Assembly (NCBI RefSeq): GCF_004362215.1
Contig: NZ_SNWR01000001.1
Coordinates: forward strand, 6,120,001 to 6,184,000
Direction: 5' to 3'
Length of the DNA: 64,000 bases
From: Paractinoplanes brasiliensis
Lineage (GTDB): Bacteria > Actinomycetota > Actinomycetes > Mycobacteriales > Micromonosporaceae
The notes below the pieces were generated by a model. The model was given only the letters and a program-made list of their open reading frames with translations. It made no database searches and was not told the origin of the DNA. This document shows, one piece after another, positions 9,004 to 16,798 of this stretch (position 1 is the stretch's first letter; the number at the start of each line of letters is the position of its first letter). Both the position numbers and the translations under genes were made by a program.

Positions 9004-9043
9004 CTGCCCGGCAAGGGGACGAATCGGGTCCCTTGCCGGGCAG
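9004..9043 (-). terminator. Rho-independent-like hairpin after the GH54 gene
   Basis: The arms CTGCCCGGCAAGGGGAC (9004-9020) and GTCCCTTGCCGGGCAG (9028-9043) pair almost perfectly around a short loop, with one unpaired G. It begins 24 bases past the stop of the glycoside hydrolase at 9067. No T-tract is visible, which is common for actinomycete terminators. Confidence 0.7.
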
Positions 9044-9066
9044 CGGAGGCAGCGTCGGGAGGGCGC

Positions 9067-10530
9067 CTATCGGTAGCCGGCCGCGACGATGTTGGCCTGT
9101 ACCGCGTTCTCGGTCGCGTCGGACGGGTAACCGGTGACCATCGCGCCCTCGTAGAAGGTGCCGGCGCTCTGGTTGGCGCCGCCGTCCGGTTTGCAGCAGT
9201 CGCCGCCGCTGCCGAGCACGATCGCCCCCTGCTTCTTCATCGGGCTGTATCCGGGCGGCAGCGACCCGTCCCACAGCGTGAAGAGACTTCCGCTCTGGGC
9301 GTTGCTGCCCTTGATGGCGAACCGGGAGGTGCCGTTGTTCTTCAGCGTCGCGGTGACGAACTTGCTGGTGAACGCGCGCTGGTTGGGGTTCCAGGTGCTG
9401 CTGCCGCCGGGGAACAGACCCCATTCGAGGTCGGCCTGCACCCACGGCCCGGACCCGGAGCAGCCGCCGAACCAGCAACTGGTGCCGAAGTAGATCGCGT
9501 CCATGGCCCCGGCGGCGTCGGCCTTGCGGGTGGTCTCGCTGTTGCCGTAGTCGAAGCAGCAGCCGCTGTTGACGTGGGTGCCGCTGGTGACCATGTACAT
9601 GCCCTCGGGTGCGCTGCCGGTCGGGACACCGGTCAGGTGCCCGTCGCGCCAGTAACTGTTGCCCGGTTTGATGTAGAGCGAGTACGCCTTGGCGCCGCCG
9701 ACGGTCAGCGATTCGGTCGTGGCGACGGCGGGGGAACTCTGCGGCGAACCGGGCACGACCGGCGACCCCTGGTACCACAGGTCGTTGCCGCGGCCCGACT
9801 GGTCGTAGACGACGGTCACCACACAGGTCGTGCCGGCGCAGAACGCGTCCTGGCTCGCGGCGTCGGCCGCCCCGCTGCTGAGCGTGCCGATGTTGCGGGT
9901 CTGGTTGTCGGAGCGCCGCACCTGGTAGAGGTTGCCGCGATAGGAGCCGTACAGCGCCCGTACCGTGCTGTGGGCCGCCACGCACGGCGTTCCGCCGGCG
10001 GCGTAGATGTCGCAGGTTCCGCCGCTGCCGGTCGGCGCGGTGACCTGGGACCATCGCTGGTTCGCCTGGCCGTTGCAGGCCCACAGGATGATCCGGGTGC
10101 CGTTGGCCGTGCCCGCACCGTTGGCGTCGAGGCACAGCCCGGACTGCACCCCGGTGATCGTGCCGTCGTCGTTGACGTTCCACTGCTGGTTGGACTGGCC
10201 GTTGCAGTCCCAGATGACGACCGCCGTCCCGTTCGTGGTGCCGCGTCCGGAGGCGTCCAGGCACTTGGCGCCGTACACGGTCAGTTGTTTCGTCGTGGTG
10301 TGGGTCCAGGACTGGTTTCCGGCCGAGGTGCAGTCGTTGAGCTGGGTCTGCGTGCCGTTGGTGGCGCTGGAGCCGGGCACGTCGAGGCAGCGGCCGGACT
10401 GCGCGCCGACGATGCGAGTCGCGGTCCCCACGATGGCGGCCGAAGCGGCGACCGGGACGGCCACGACGGCGAGAAGGAGGCTCAGCGCGGCCGGCGGTAC
10501 GAGGTATCTGCGGGGTCGGGAGTCAACCAT
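9067..10530 (-). CDS. Secreted GH54 alpha-L-arabinofuranosidase with N-terminal CBM13
   Basis: A 487-residue secreted enzyme predicted to release arabinofuranose from arabinan or arabinoxylan. Residues 1-31 form a signal peptide (Arg-rich start, long Leu/Val core, ASA). Residues about 36-165 are a ricin-type CBM13 with repeated GxCLDxxG and QxW motifs. Residues about 172-487 are the GH54 catalytic domain starting CDIYAAGGTPCVAAHSTVRALYGSY. By the family pattern, Glu369 in ADLEWGLF corresponds to the nucleophile and Asp444 in GSGGDCCKP to the acid/base. Paired cysteines (CC at 324-325 and 445-446) suggest disulfides. Characterised fungal GH54 enzymes carry a C-terminal CBM42; here that is replaced by an N-terminal CBM13. 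It is 18 bases downstream of the GH39-like gene and co-transcribed with it. Confidence 0.85.
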   Translation of the reverse strand: MVDSRPRRYLVPPAALSLLLAVVAVPVAASAAIVGTATRIVGAQSGRCLDVPGSSATNGTQTQLNDCTSAGNQSWTHTTTKQLTVYGAKCLDASGRGTTNGTAVVIWDCNGQSNQQWNVNDDGTITGVQSGLCLDANGAGTANGTRIILWACNGQANQRWSQVTAPTGSGGTCDIYAAGGTPCVAAHSTVRALYGSYRGNLYQVRRSDNQTRNIGTLSSGAADAASQDAFCAGTTCVVTVVYDQSGRGNDLWYQGSPVVPGSPQSSPAVATTESLTVGGAKAYSLYIKPGNSYWRDGHLTGVPTGSAPEGMYMVTSGTHVNSGCCFDYGNSETTRKADAAGAMDAIYFGTSCWFGGCSGSGPWVQADLEWGLFPGGSSTWNPNQRAFTSKFVTATLKNNGTSRFAIKGSNAQSGSLFTLWDGSLPPGYSPMKKQGAIVLGSGGDCCKPDGGANQSAGTFYEGAMVTGYPSDATENAVQANIVAAGYR

Positions 10531-10548
10531 GACGAACGCTCCAGGGGG

Positions 10549-12372
10549 TCATCGGCCGGGCAGGCGCCAGGTCTGATTGAGCGGGGACGCTTGGCTCGTG
10601 GGGTTGCAGGCCCATTGGTGGATCGGTGCGCGCGGGGCGGTGGAGACGGTGCTGACGTCGACGCACTTGCCGCTGTGCCGGGCGACGAGCTGGTGGTCGT
10701 GCGAGTCGTTGCCGGCGTAGCTGACCCGGCGCAGGGTGAACTGCTGATTCTGGGCGCCGCTGTTGCAGGTCCACTGGATCACGGCGGCGCCGTCCGCGGT
10801 GGATGCGCCGCTGACGTCCAGGCACTTGCCGCTCTGCTGGTTGACGACGGTGTACGTGTCCGCGACGCCGGCCGACGGCCGGAAGTTCCACTGCTGCTGG
10901 GCGCCGCCGTTGCAGGTGAACTGCTGTTGCTGGTTGCCGTCGGTGGTGCGGGAGTCGGTGTTGTCGAGGCAGAGGCCGCTGTGTTGCGCCACCGCGATGC
11001 TCTGGAAGCTCCCGCTGGTGGTGGGCGGCAGCACCGTGATCGTGTACGCGTCGTTGACGGCGTTGTTGGCGATGGCCACGGTGGCGGTGTTGCCGTTGAG
11101 CGGGACGACCTGGTCCTGGACCGTGGCCGGGCCGGCGACCGCGCCGCCGTTGTTGTACGGGATGCGGTGCACCTGGATGCGGACCTGGTTGCCGGTGACG
11201 ACGCCGGCGGTGCTGTTCAGCCCTTGCAGGTTGACGGTGAGCGTGCCGGTGGTGCGGCCGCCGCCGATCAGGACCTTGGCGTTCCCGTCGGTCTTGGTGG
11301 CGTAGGAGTCGTAGCCGGCCGACGCCGTGCCGGCCACGGCGGTCCCGGTCTGCTGGGCGTAGAAGCGGTAGACCCACCACTCGCCCGTTGGCTGGTACTG
11401 ACCGGCGGAGGTGCGGGTGAGCAGGTTGCCCAGGTCGTTGTGCAGGTTGCCGCCGCTGGCCCAGTTGGCGCGCAGCCCGTCGGCGCCGGCCCGTTCGAGC
11501 CGGGCGATGTACCAGGCGCCGTCGCCGGGATTCTGCTCGTTCGAGGCGCCGTACTCATTGATCTGGTAAGGCCGGGGGTGGGCGATGCCGCGGGAGTCGA
11601 GGGTGGTGTTGGCCGCGGCGACGTTGGTGACCGGGTCGCCGGGCAGCGAGTGCCAGCTGACGATGTCCGGCACCACGTTGTTGCCCTTGACGTAGTCGAG
11701 GTACTGGGTCCACCACGCGTAGCCGGTGGACGGCACGCACGCGCAGCTCGGGCCGACGATCAGGGTGCCCGGCATGTCGGCGCGCAGCCGCTGGTAGGTG
11801 CGCCGCCACAGGTCGAGGTACTGCGATGCGGGCCGGTTCCAGAACAGGGTGATGTTGGGTTCGTTCCAGATGTCCCACTGGACCGGGACACCGGTCGCCT
11901 TCACATCGTTGATCACCCGGGTGAGGAAGTTGTCGTAGTCGGTCCAGTCGCCGTTGTCGCCGGGGAAGCGGGCGATGGCGGCTCCGTCGGCGCCCCACAG
12001 ATCGTGGGCGAGCAGGATGAACTTCCCGCCGAGGGCCTGGGTCCGCAGCATCTGCGCGCGGGTGGCGTTCCACCGGCGGTCGTACCCGCCGCCGACCCAG
12101 CCGCCGCCCGCCAGCTGCGCGCCGCCGGCCCGCATGGCCTGGTATTTGACGTCGGTGAAGAAGTTGTCCGGCGGCGCGGCGCCGTTCTCGGTCATGCCGT
12201 AGATCCAGCCGGACGCCCGGTAGGTGGGGGTGGCGGTGGTGGCGGCGAAGTTGACGCTGATGCTCTGGTCGTCCGCGCGCGCCGGGGACGGGGCGGCGAG
12301 GACGCCCAGCCCGGTCAGGACAGCGGCCAGGGTTCGGACGACTTTGGTGCGGAGCGGGGATCCGGGTTTCAT
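10549..12372 (-). CDS. Secreted GH39-like glycoside hydrolase with C-terminal CBM13
   Basis: A 607-residue secreted protein. The ATG at 12372 gives MKPGSPLRTKVVRTLAAVLT, a signal peptide ending near APARA (about residue 33). Residues about 38-340 look like a clan GH-A barrel: the acid/base is Glu171 in WDIWNEPN and the nucleophile is Glu273 in YQINEYG, an arrangement typical of GH39-type beta-xylosidases and relatives. Residues about 345-460 form a beta-rich accessory domain (STAGVVTGNQVRIQVHRIPY). Residues about 465-607 are a ricin-fold CBM13 with GxCLD and QxW repeats. The exact family (GH39 or another GH-A family) is uncertain. It sits between the LacI gene and GH54 on the same strand. Confidence 0.75.
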   Translation of the reverse strand: MKPGSPLRTKVVRTLAAVLTGLGVLAAPSPARADDQSISVNFAATTATPTYRASGWIYGMTENGAAPPDNFFTDVKYQAMRAGGAQLAGGGWVGGGYDRRWNATRAQMLRTQALGGKFILLAHDLWGADGAAIARFPGDNGDWTDYDNFLTRVINDVKATGVPVQWDIWNEPNITLFWNRPASQYLDLWRRTYQRLRADMPGTLIVGPSCACVPSTGYAWWTQYLDYVKGNNVVPDIVSWHSLPGDPVTNVAAANTTLDSRGIAHPRPYQINEYGASNEQNPGDGAWYIARLERAGADGLRANWASGGNLHNDLGNLLTRTSAGQYQPTGEWWVYRFYAQQTGTAVAGTASAGYDSYATKTDGNAKVLIGGGRTTGTLTVNLQGLNSTAGVVTGNQVRIQVHRIPYNNGGAVAGPATVQDQVVPLNGNTATVAIANNAVNDAYTITVLPPTTSGSFQSIAVAQHSGLCLDNTDSRTTDGNQQQQFTCNGGAQQQWNFRPSAGVADTYTVVNQQSGKCLDVSGASTADGAAVIQWTCNSGAQNQQFTLRRVSYAGNDSHDHQLVARHSGKCVDVSTVSTAPRAPIHQWACNPTSQASPLNQTWRLPGR

Positions 12373-12452
12373 GGCGCCTCCGGTTGGGGGGGACGAGGGC
12401 AGCGGGAATCGCGGGAGGAGCCGGCGGCTCGTCCCGGGGGAGGGCGGACGGT

Positions 12453-13466
12453 TCAGTCGGTGCGGGCGGGTCCGGTGCTGTCGCGCAACGAGATGGGCGG
12501 TGCGAGCAGCAGGTGACGCGGCGCGCCGGTCGGCGCGGCGATCCGCTCGAGGAGTAGTTCGACGGCGTGGGCGCCCATTTCTCCGGTGGGCACGTCGGCC
12601 GCGGTGAGCTGGGGCCGGAAGCCTTCGGCCCAGTGCCGGGCGGCGACCCCGGCGATGGACATCTCGCGCGGGACGGCGACGTGGAGCCGCTCGATGCCGC
12701 GTTGGAGGCCGGGCAGCGCCGCCTCGTTGATGGTGGTGATGGCGGTGACTTCCGGATGGCGTTCGCGCAGCTGTTCGAACCATTCCTCGCCGGCGGCGGG
12801 GTCGTCGGCGCAGGGCAGCTCGATCCCCCTCAGGCCCCGCCGGCCGACTGCCTCGGCGAAGCCTGCCTGAGCGCGGTGGGCCGGGCCGTAGCCGGCCGCG
12901 ACCAGTTCGGCGGAACGGTTGAGCAGGGCGATGCTGCGGTGGCCGAGATCGGCGAGATGATGCACGCTGCGGGCGACCAGTTCGGCGTAGTCGATGTCGA
13001 CCCAGCAGACGCCCTGCGGGTGAGCGGTGTGACCGATGGTGACGAACGGGAGCCCTTCCTGCTGGAGCCGGGTGACCCGTTCGTCCTCCAGCCTGATCTC
13101 CATGAGGATGATCCCGTCGACCCGGCGGCCGGAGATCAACCGCTCGAACGACCGGTCGTGGTCACCGCCGGACGGGGAGAGCAGCACGTCCAGGTCGGCG
13201 TGGGCGGCCGCCTCGACGACGCTGGCGACGAACCCGAGCTGCATGTCGGTCAGGCGCAGGCTGGCCGGCGGGATGACCAGCCCGAGGGTGCGGGTGCGGC
13301 CCTCCTTGAGCGCCCGGGCGGCGGCGTTCGGCCGGTAGCCGAGCTCGTCGATCACGGCTTGGATCCGCTGTTTGGTCTGGGCGCTCACCGATCGGCGTCC
13401 GCTCAGCGCATAGGACACGGTGCTGCGCGACACGCCGGCCCGGCGGGCGATCTCCCCGATGTTCAC
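12453..13466 (-). CDS. LacI-family transcriptional repressor
   Basis: A 337-residue LacI/GalR regulator. The N-terminal helix-turn-helix is MNIGEIARRAGVSRSTVSYA then LSGRRSVSAQTKQRI, with the hinge helix NAAARALKEGRTRTLGLVIP. The periplasmic-binding-like effector domain spans about 62-335 (SGRRVDGIILMEIRL, GHTAHPQGVCWVDIDY, ITTINEAALPGLQRG). It is the first gene of the minus-strand group that continues into the two secreted hydrolases, and it is divergent from the sugar ABC operon. Near-identical palindromes downstream of each divergent promoter are the likely operators. The effector is presumably a pentose or oligosaccharide released by the hydrolases (inference). Confidence 0.9.
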   Translation of the reverse strand: MNIGEIARRAGVSRSTVSYALSGRRSVSAQTKQRIQAVIDELGYRPNAAARALKEGRTRTLGLVIPPASLRLTDMQLGFVASVVEAAAHADLDVLLSPSGGDHDRSFERLISGRRVDGIILMEIRLEDERVTRLQQEGLPFVTIGHTAHPQGVCWVDIDYAELVARSVHHLADLGHRSIALLNRSAELVAAGYGPAHRAQAGFAEAVGRRGLRGIELPCADDPAAGEEWFEQLRERHPEVTAITTINEAALPGLQRGIERLHVAVPREMSIAGVAARHWAEGFRPQLTAADVPTGEMGAHAVELLLERIAAPTGAPRHLLLAPPISLRDSTGPARTD

Positions 13467-13539
13467 GCGTACCTCCTCACCCTGACCTCGCAGCTTGACC
13501 TACCCCGGCGCCGACCCGGACAGCGGGGTCTCCGGCATG

Positions 13540-13588
13540 TCGAATCGGTTCGCGGCTGACGCTAGACAGCGATATCCGCCGATGTCAA
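13540..13588 (-). promoter_or_regulatory. Promoter and LacI-type operator for lacI / hydrolase genes
   Basis: On the minus strand TTGACA (13583-13588) and TAGCGT (13559-13564) are separated by 18 bases. Just downstream lies TCGAATCGGTTCGC (13540-13553), which matches the perfect palindrome on the other side of the intergenic region at 12 of 14 positions. The geometry fits autorepression. Confidence 0.65.
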
Positions 13589-13649
13589 CGGCGGGTCCGC
13601 CAGATGACCGGGATGTTGCAAAAGGCGGTAATAACGCTCAAGAAGAGTG

Positions 13650-13708
13650 TTGACCGGACCTCGAAATGAGCCCTACTGTCGGCGCAGCACCTGGTCGAAT
13701 CGATTCGA
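13650..13708 (+). promoter_or_regulatory. Promoter and LacI-type operator for the sugar ABC operon
   Basis: TTGACC (13650-13655), an 18-base spacer and TACTGT (13674-13679) form a good vegetative promoter. The perfect palindrome TCGAATCGATTCGA (13695-13708), with a central CG as in LacI-family operators, sits 15 bases after the -10. This is the same relative place as the operator on the opposite promoter. Confidence 0.7.
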
Positions 13709-13746
13709 ATCCCGTCGTGCGATGTCGCATACAGGAGATGGTTGCC

Positions 13747-15000
13747 GTGAGAAACCCGTCCCTCAGCCGCCGCGCAGCCTGTTGCGCGTTGTTCGCCGTG
13801 GTCCTGACCGCGCTCAGCGGCGCCTGCTCCGACGCCGGGGCGCCCTCATCCGGAACGTCGGCCCAGGAATTCACGGTCTGGGATCCGTACCCGCAGTTCG
13901 ACGCCTCGTCCGACTGGGTCAAGCTGCTGACCAAGTGCGGCGCCGACGCGGGCGTCGCCGTCAAGCGCAGCGGATTCGACACCACCGACCTGACCACCAA
14001 GGCCCTGCTGGCCGCCCAGCAGGGCGACTCGCCGGACGTGCTGATCGTGGACAACCCCGTGGTCTCCACCCTGGCCGAGGCCGGCGTGCTCACCACCACC
14101 GACGACACCAAGGTCGACACCGCCGCGATCGAGCCCAACCTGCTCGCCGCCGGACAGCTCAACGGCAAGACCTATGGCGTCCCGATCGGCGCCAACACCC
14201 TCGCGCTCTACTACAACAAGAAGGTTCTCGACGCGGCCGGGGTCGATCCCGGCACGATCACGGACTGGGAGTCCCTGACCGCCGCGCTGGCCAAGGTCAA
14301 GGCAGCCGGCAAGAAAGGCATCACCTTCTCGGCGATCGGCACCGAGGAGGGCAGCTTCCAGTTCCTGCCCTGGTTCTGGGGCTCCGGCGCCGGCCTCACC
14401 CAGCTCGACTCGCCGCAGGCCGTCGCCGCCCTCACCCTATGGACCGACTGGCTGAAGAACGGCTACGCCCCGAACTCCGTCATCAACAACACGCAGACCA
14501 CCAGCTGGCAGGAGTTCGCCAGTGGCGGCTACGCCTTCGCCGAGAACGGCACCTGGCAGCTGGCCAACGCCAAGAAGACCGGCTTCGAGTACGGGATCAT
14601 CCCCATCCCCGCCGCCACTGGCGGAACCGCGCCGGCACCCACCGGCGGCGAGTTCGTCACCGCGCCGGTGCGCGACGACACCGCCCGGTACGCCACCAGC
14701 GCCCGGCTCATCGGCTGCCTGACCAGCTCCGACAACGCGTACACCACGGACACCACGCTGTCGTACGTCGCCGCGACCGACGCCGTGCAGGCCAAACAGG
14801 TGGCGGCGAACCCGGACCTGAAGGTGTGGGTCGAGGCGGTCGAGGCGGCCAAGGGACGGACGAGCGACAACCTCGGCACGAAGTATCCGAAGATCTCCGA
14901 GCCGCTGTGGGGCGCGTTCCAGGCAGCCCTCTCGGGGAGCGCATCGCCGCAGGACGCGCTGAGAGCCGCCCAGGCGTCGGCCGCCGCGGCCACCAAGTGA
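13747..15000 (+). CDS. Sugar ABC transporter substrate-binding lipoprotein
   Basis: A 417-residue extracellular solute-binding protein (family 1 type). The GTG at 13747 is preferred because AGGAG ends nine bases upstream; an ATG at 13738 is too close to it. The lipoprotein signal peptide is short, with lipobox LSGAC and Cys27 as the lipidated residue. The mature protein has the usual two-lobe pattern: EFTVWDPYP, DSPDVLIVDNPVVSTLAEAG, GKTYGVPIGANTLALYYNKK, then WQEFASGGYAFAENGTWQ and FVTAPVRDDTARYATSARLI. It precedes two permeases. No ATPase gene is present, so a shared ATPase such as MsiK must energise uptake (established for many actinomycete sugar importers). Confidence 0.9.
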   Translation: MRNPSLSRRAACCALFAVVLTALSGACSDAGAPSSGTSAQEFTVWDPYPQFDASSDWVKLLTKCGADAGVAVKRSGFDTTDLTTKALLAAQQGDSPDVLIVDNPVVSTLAEAGVLTTTDDTKVDTAAIEPNLLAAGQLNGKTYGVPIGANTLALYYNKKVLDAAGVDPGTITDWESLTAALAKVKAAGKKGITFSAIGTEEGSFQFLPWFWGSGAGLTQLDSPQAVAALTLWTDWLKNGYAPNSVINNTQTTSWQEFASGGYAFAENGTWQLANAKKTGFEYGIIPIPAATGGTAPAPTGGEFVTAPVRDDTARYATSARLIGCLTSSDNAYTTDTTLSYVAATDAVQAKQVAANPDLKVWVEAVEAAKGRTSDNLGTKYPKISEPLWGAFQAALSGSASPQDALRAAQASAAAATK

Positions 15001-15002
15001 CC

Positions 15003-15965
15003 ATGGCGACACCCGTGACCGACCGTTCTCCCGCCGTGGCCCGGCCGCCGGCGGGAGAACGGCACGACGCGGCCGCTCGTCGCCGGCGCCGGGCGGAGCA
15101 ATGGCAGGCCTGGGCGTTCGCCGCGCCGGTCGTCCTCTACCTCGGCGCGTTCTACGCCTACCCGCTCTACCGCAACCTCGACCTGAGCCTGCGCTCCTAC
15201 ACCGTGCGCTCGTTCGTGCACGGCGGGGCGCCCTTCACCGGGCTGGACAACTACCGCACCGTCGTCGCCGACCCCACGTTCTGGCCGGCGCTGACCCGCA
15301 CCGTCGTCTTCACCGTGGTCTGCCTGGCGTTCCAGTTCGCGATCGGCATGGCCCTGGCTCTGTTCTTCCGCCAGCACTTCCCGCTCTCCGCCACGTTGCG
15401 CGCGCTGTTTCTCGTACCCTGGCTGTTGCCTCTGATCGTCTCCGCATCGAGTTGGTCCTGGATGCTCAACAGCGAGTCCGGCGTCGTCAACGCCGGGTTG
15501 AGGGCACTCGGGGCGGGGCAGGTGAACTGGCTGACCGATCCGCGGTGGGCGCTGGTCAGCGTGATCGTCGCCAACATCTGGATCGGCATCCCGTTCAATC
15601 TGGTCGTGCTCTACAGCGGCCTGCAAGCCGTCCCACCGGAGGTTCACGAGGCGGCGGAGCTGGACGGCGCGTCCGGCTGGCAGCGCTTCCGATGGGTCAC
15701 GTTCCCGCTGCTGCGTCCGGTGTCGGCCATCACGATCCTGCTCGGCCTCGTCTACACGCTCAAGGTCTTCGACATCATCTGGATCATGACCCGCGGTGGT
15801 CCGGCCGACGCGTCCACCACGCTGGCCACCTGGTCGTACCGGCTGGGCTTCGGCAGCCTGGTACCCCGGTTCGGGCCCGGCGCGGCGGTCGGGAACCTGC
15901 TGATCGTCATCGCGCTGGCATGCGGGCTGATGTACATCCGGGTGCAACGCGGGCAGCAACGATGA
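15003..15965 (+). CDS. Sugar ABC transporter permease (MalF type)
   Basis: A 320-residue inner-membrane permease with about six helices. The start is the ATG at 15003, two bases after the stop of the binding protein. After a hydrophilic, Arg-rich N-terminus (1-35) come FAAPVVLYLGAFYAYPLYRN and five further helices. The ATPase-coupling EAA loop is EAAELDGASGWQRFRWVTFP, with the downstream LLRPVSAITI. The C-terminus overlaps the next permease by four bases (ATGA), which indicates translational coupling. Confidence 0.9.
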   Translation: MATPVTDRSPAVARPPAGERHDAAARRRRRAEQWQAWAFAAPVVLYLGAFYAYPLYRNLDLSLRSYTVRSFVHGGAPFTGLDNYRTVVADPTFWPALTRTVVFTVVCLAFQFAIGMALALFFRQHFPLSATLRALFLVPWLLPLIVSASSWSWMLNSESGVVNAGLRALGAGQVNWLTDPRWALVSVIVANIWIGIPFNLVVLYSGLQAVPPEVHEAAELDGASGWQRFRWVTFPLLRPVSAITILLGLVYTLKVFDIIWIMTRGGPADASTTLATWSYRLGFGSLVPRFGPGAAVGNLLIVIALACGLMYIRVQRGQQR

Positions 15966-16771
15966 GGAAGGCGTGGAAGACCGCGGCCGGCCTCGCGCTG
16001 ACGGCCGTCATGCTGTTCCCGGTCTACTGGCTGATCAACGTGTCCTTCACCAAGGACACCGACATGCGCGCCGACCCACCGCACCTGTTCCCCTCCGACG
16101 GCACTCTGGAGGGCTACCGGGCAGTGCTCGACCAGCAACTGCCGTACCTGGGCACCAGCCTCCTGGTCGGGTTCGGCACCGTGGCCGTGACGCTCGCGCT
16201 GGCCGCCCCAGCCGGCTACGCGCTGGCCAAACTGCGTCCACGCGGCGGTGGTGTCCTGGGTTTCGTCCTGCTGATCGCCCAGATGATCCCCGGCATCATC
16301 ATGGCGATGGGGTTCTACGCCGTCTACCTGCGCGCCGGCCTGCTGAACTCGGTCGCGGGCCTGATCCTGGCCGACTCGACCATCGCGGTGCCGTTCGGGG
16401 TGCTGATCTTCGCAGCCTTCATGGCCGGCATCCCCGACGAACTGATCCACGCCGCGCTGATCGACGGCGCCTCACGGTGGCGGACGTTCGTCTCGGTGGT
16501 CCTGCCGGTCAGCCGCAACGCGATCGTCACCGTCAGCGTGTTCGCCTTCCTGTGGGCCTGGTCGGACTTCGTGTTCGCCGCGACCCTCGACGGCGGCGGC
16601 GCCCACCAGCCCATCACGCTGGGCATCTACCACTACATCGGCAACAACAACCAGCAATGGAACGCGATCATGGCCACCGCCGTGGTCGCCTCGATCCCCG
16701 CGACGCTGCTGCTCATCCTGGCGCAGCGCTACGTGGCCGCCGGCGTCACCGCCGGCGCCGTCAAGGACTGA
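15962..16771 (+). CDS. Sugar ABC transporter permease (MalG type)
   Basis: A 269-residue permease, partner of the preceding gene, with about six helices. TM1 is LALTAVMLFPVYWLINVSF. The EAA-like loop is HAALIDGASRWRTFVSVVLP, which keeps the invariant Gly. The region LIAQMIPGIIMAMGFYAVY is typical of MalG-type subunits. The ATG at 15962 overlaps the previous stop. The GH63-like gene follows after 27 bases, so imported oligosaccharide is probably cleaved in the cytosol by that product. Confidence 0.9.
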   Translation: MRKAWKTAAGLALTAVMLFPVYWLINVSFTKDTDMRADPPHLFPSDGTLEGYRAVLDQQLPYLGTSLLVGFGTVAVTLALAAPAGYALAKLRPRGGGVLGFVLLIAQMIPGIIMAMGFYAVYLRAGLLNSVAGLILADSTIAVPFGVLIFAAFMAGIPDELIHAALIDGASRWRTFVSVVLPVSRNAIVTVSVFAFLWAWSDFVFAATLDGGGAHQPITLGIYHYIGNNNQQWNAIMATAVVASIPATLLLILAQRYVAAGVTAGAVKD

Positions 16772-16798
16772 TCAGCTCCCCACGAAAGGCGCCCGTCC

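Noticed and set aside
8983..12516. Plus-strand open frame of 1177 codons
   Set aside because: It lies opposite the GH54 and GH39-like genes, which have clear motifs, signal peptides and ribosome sites; the antisense product is compositionally biased.
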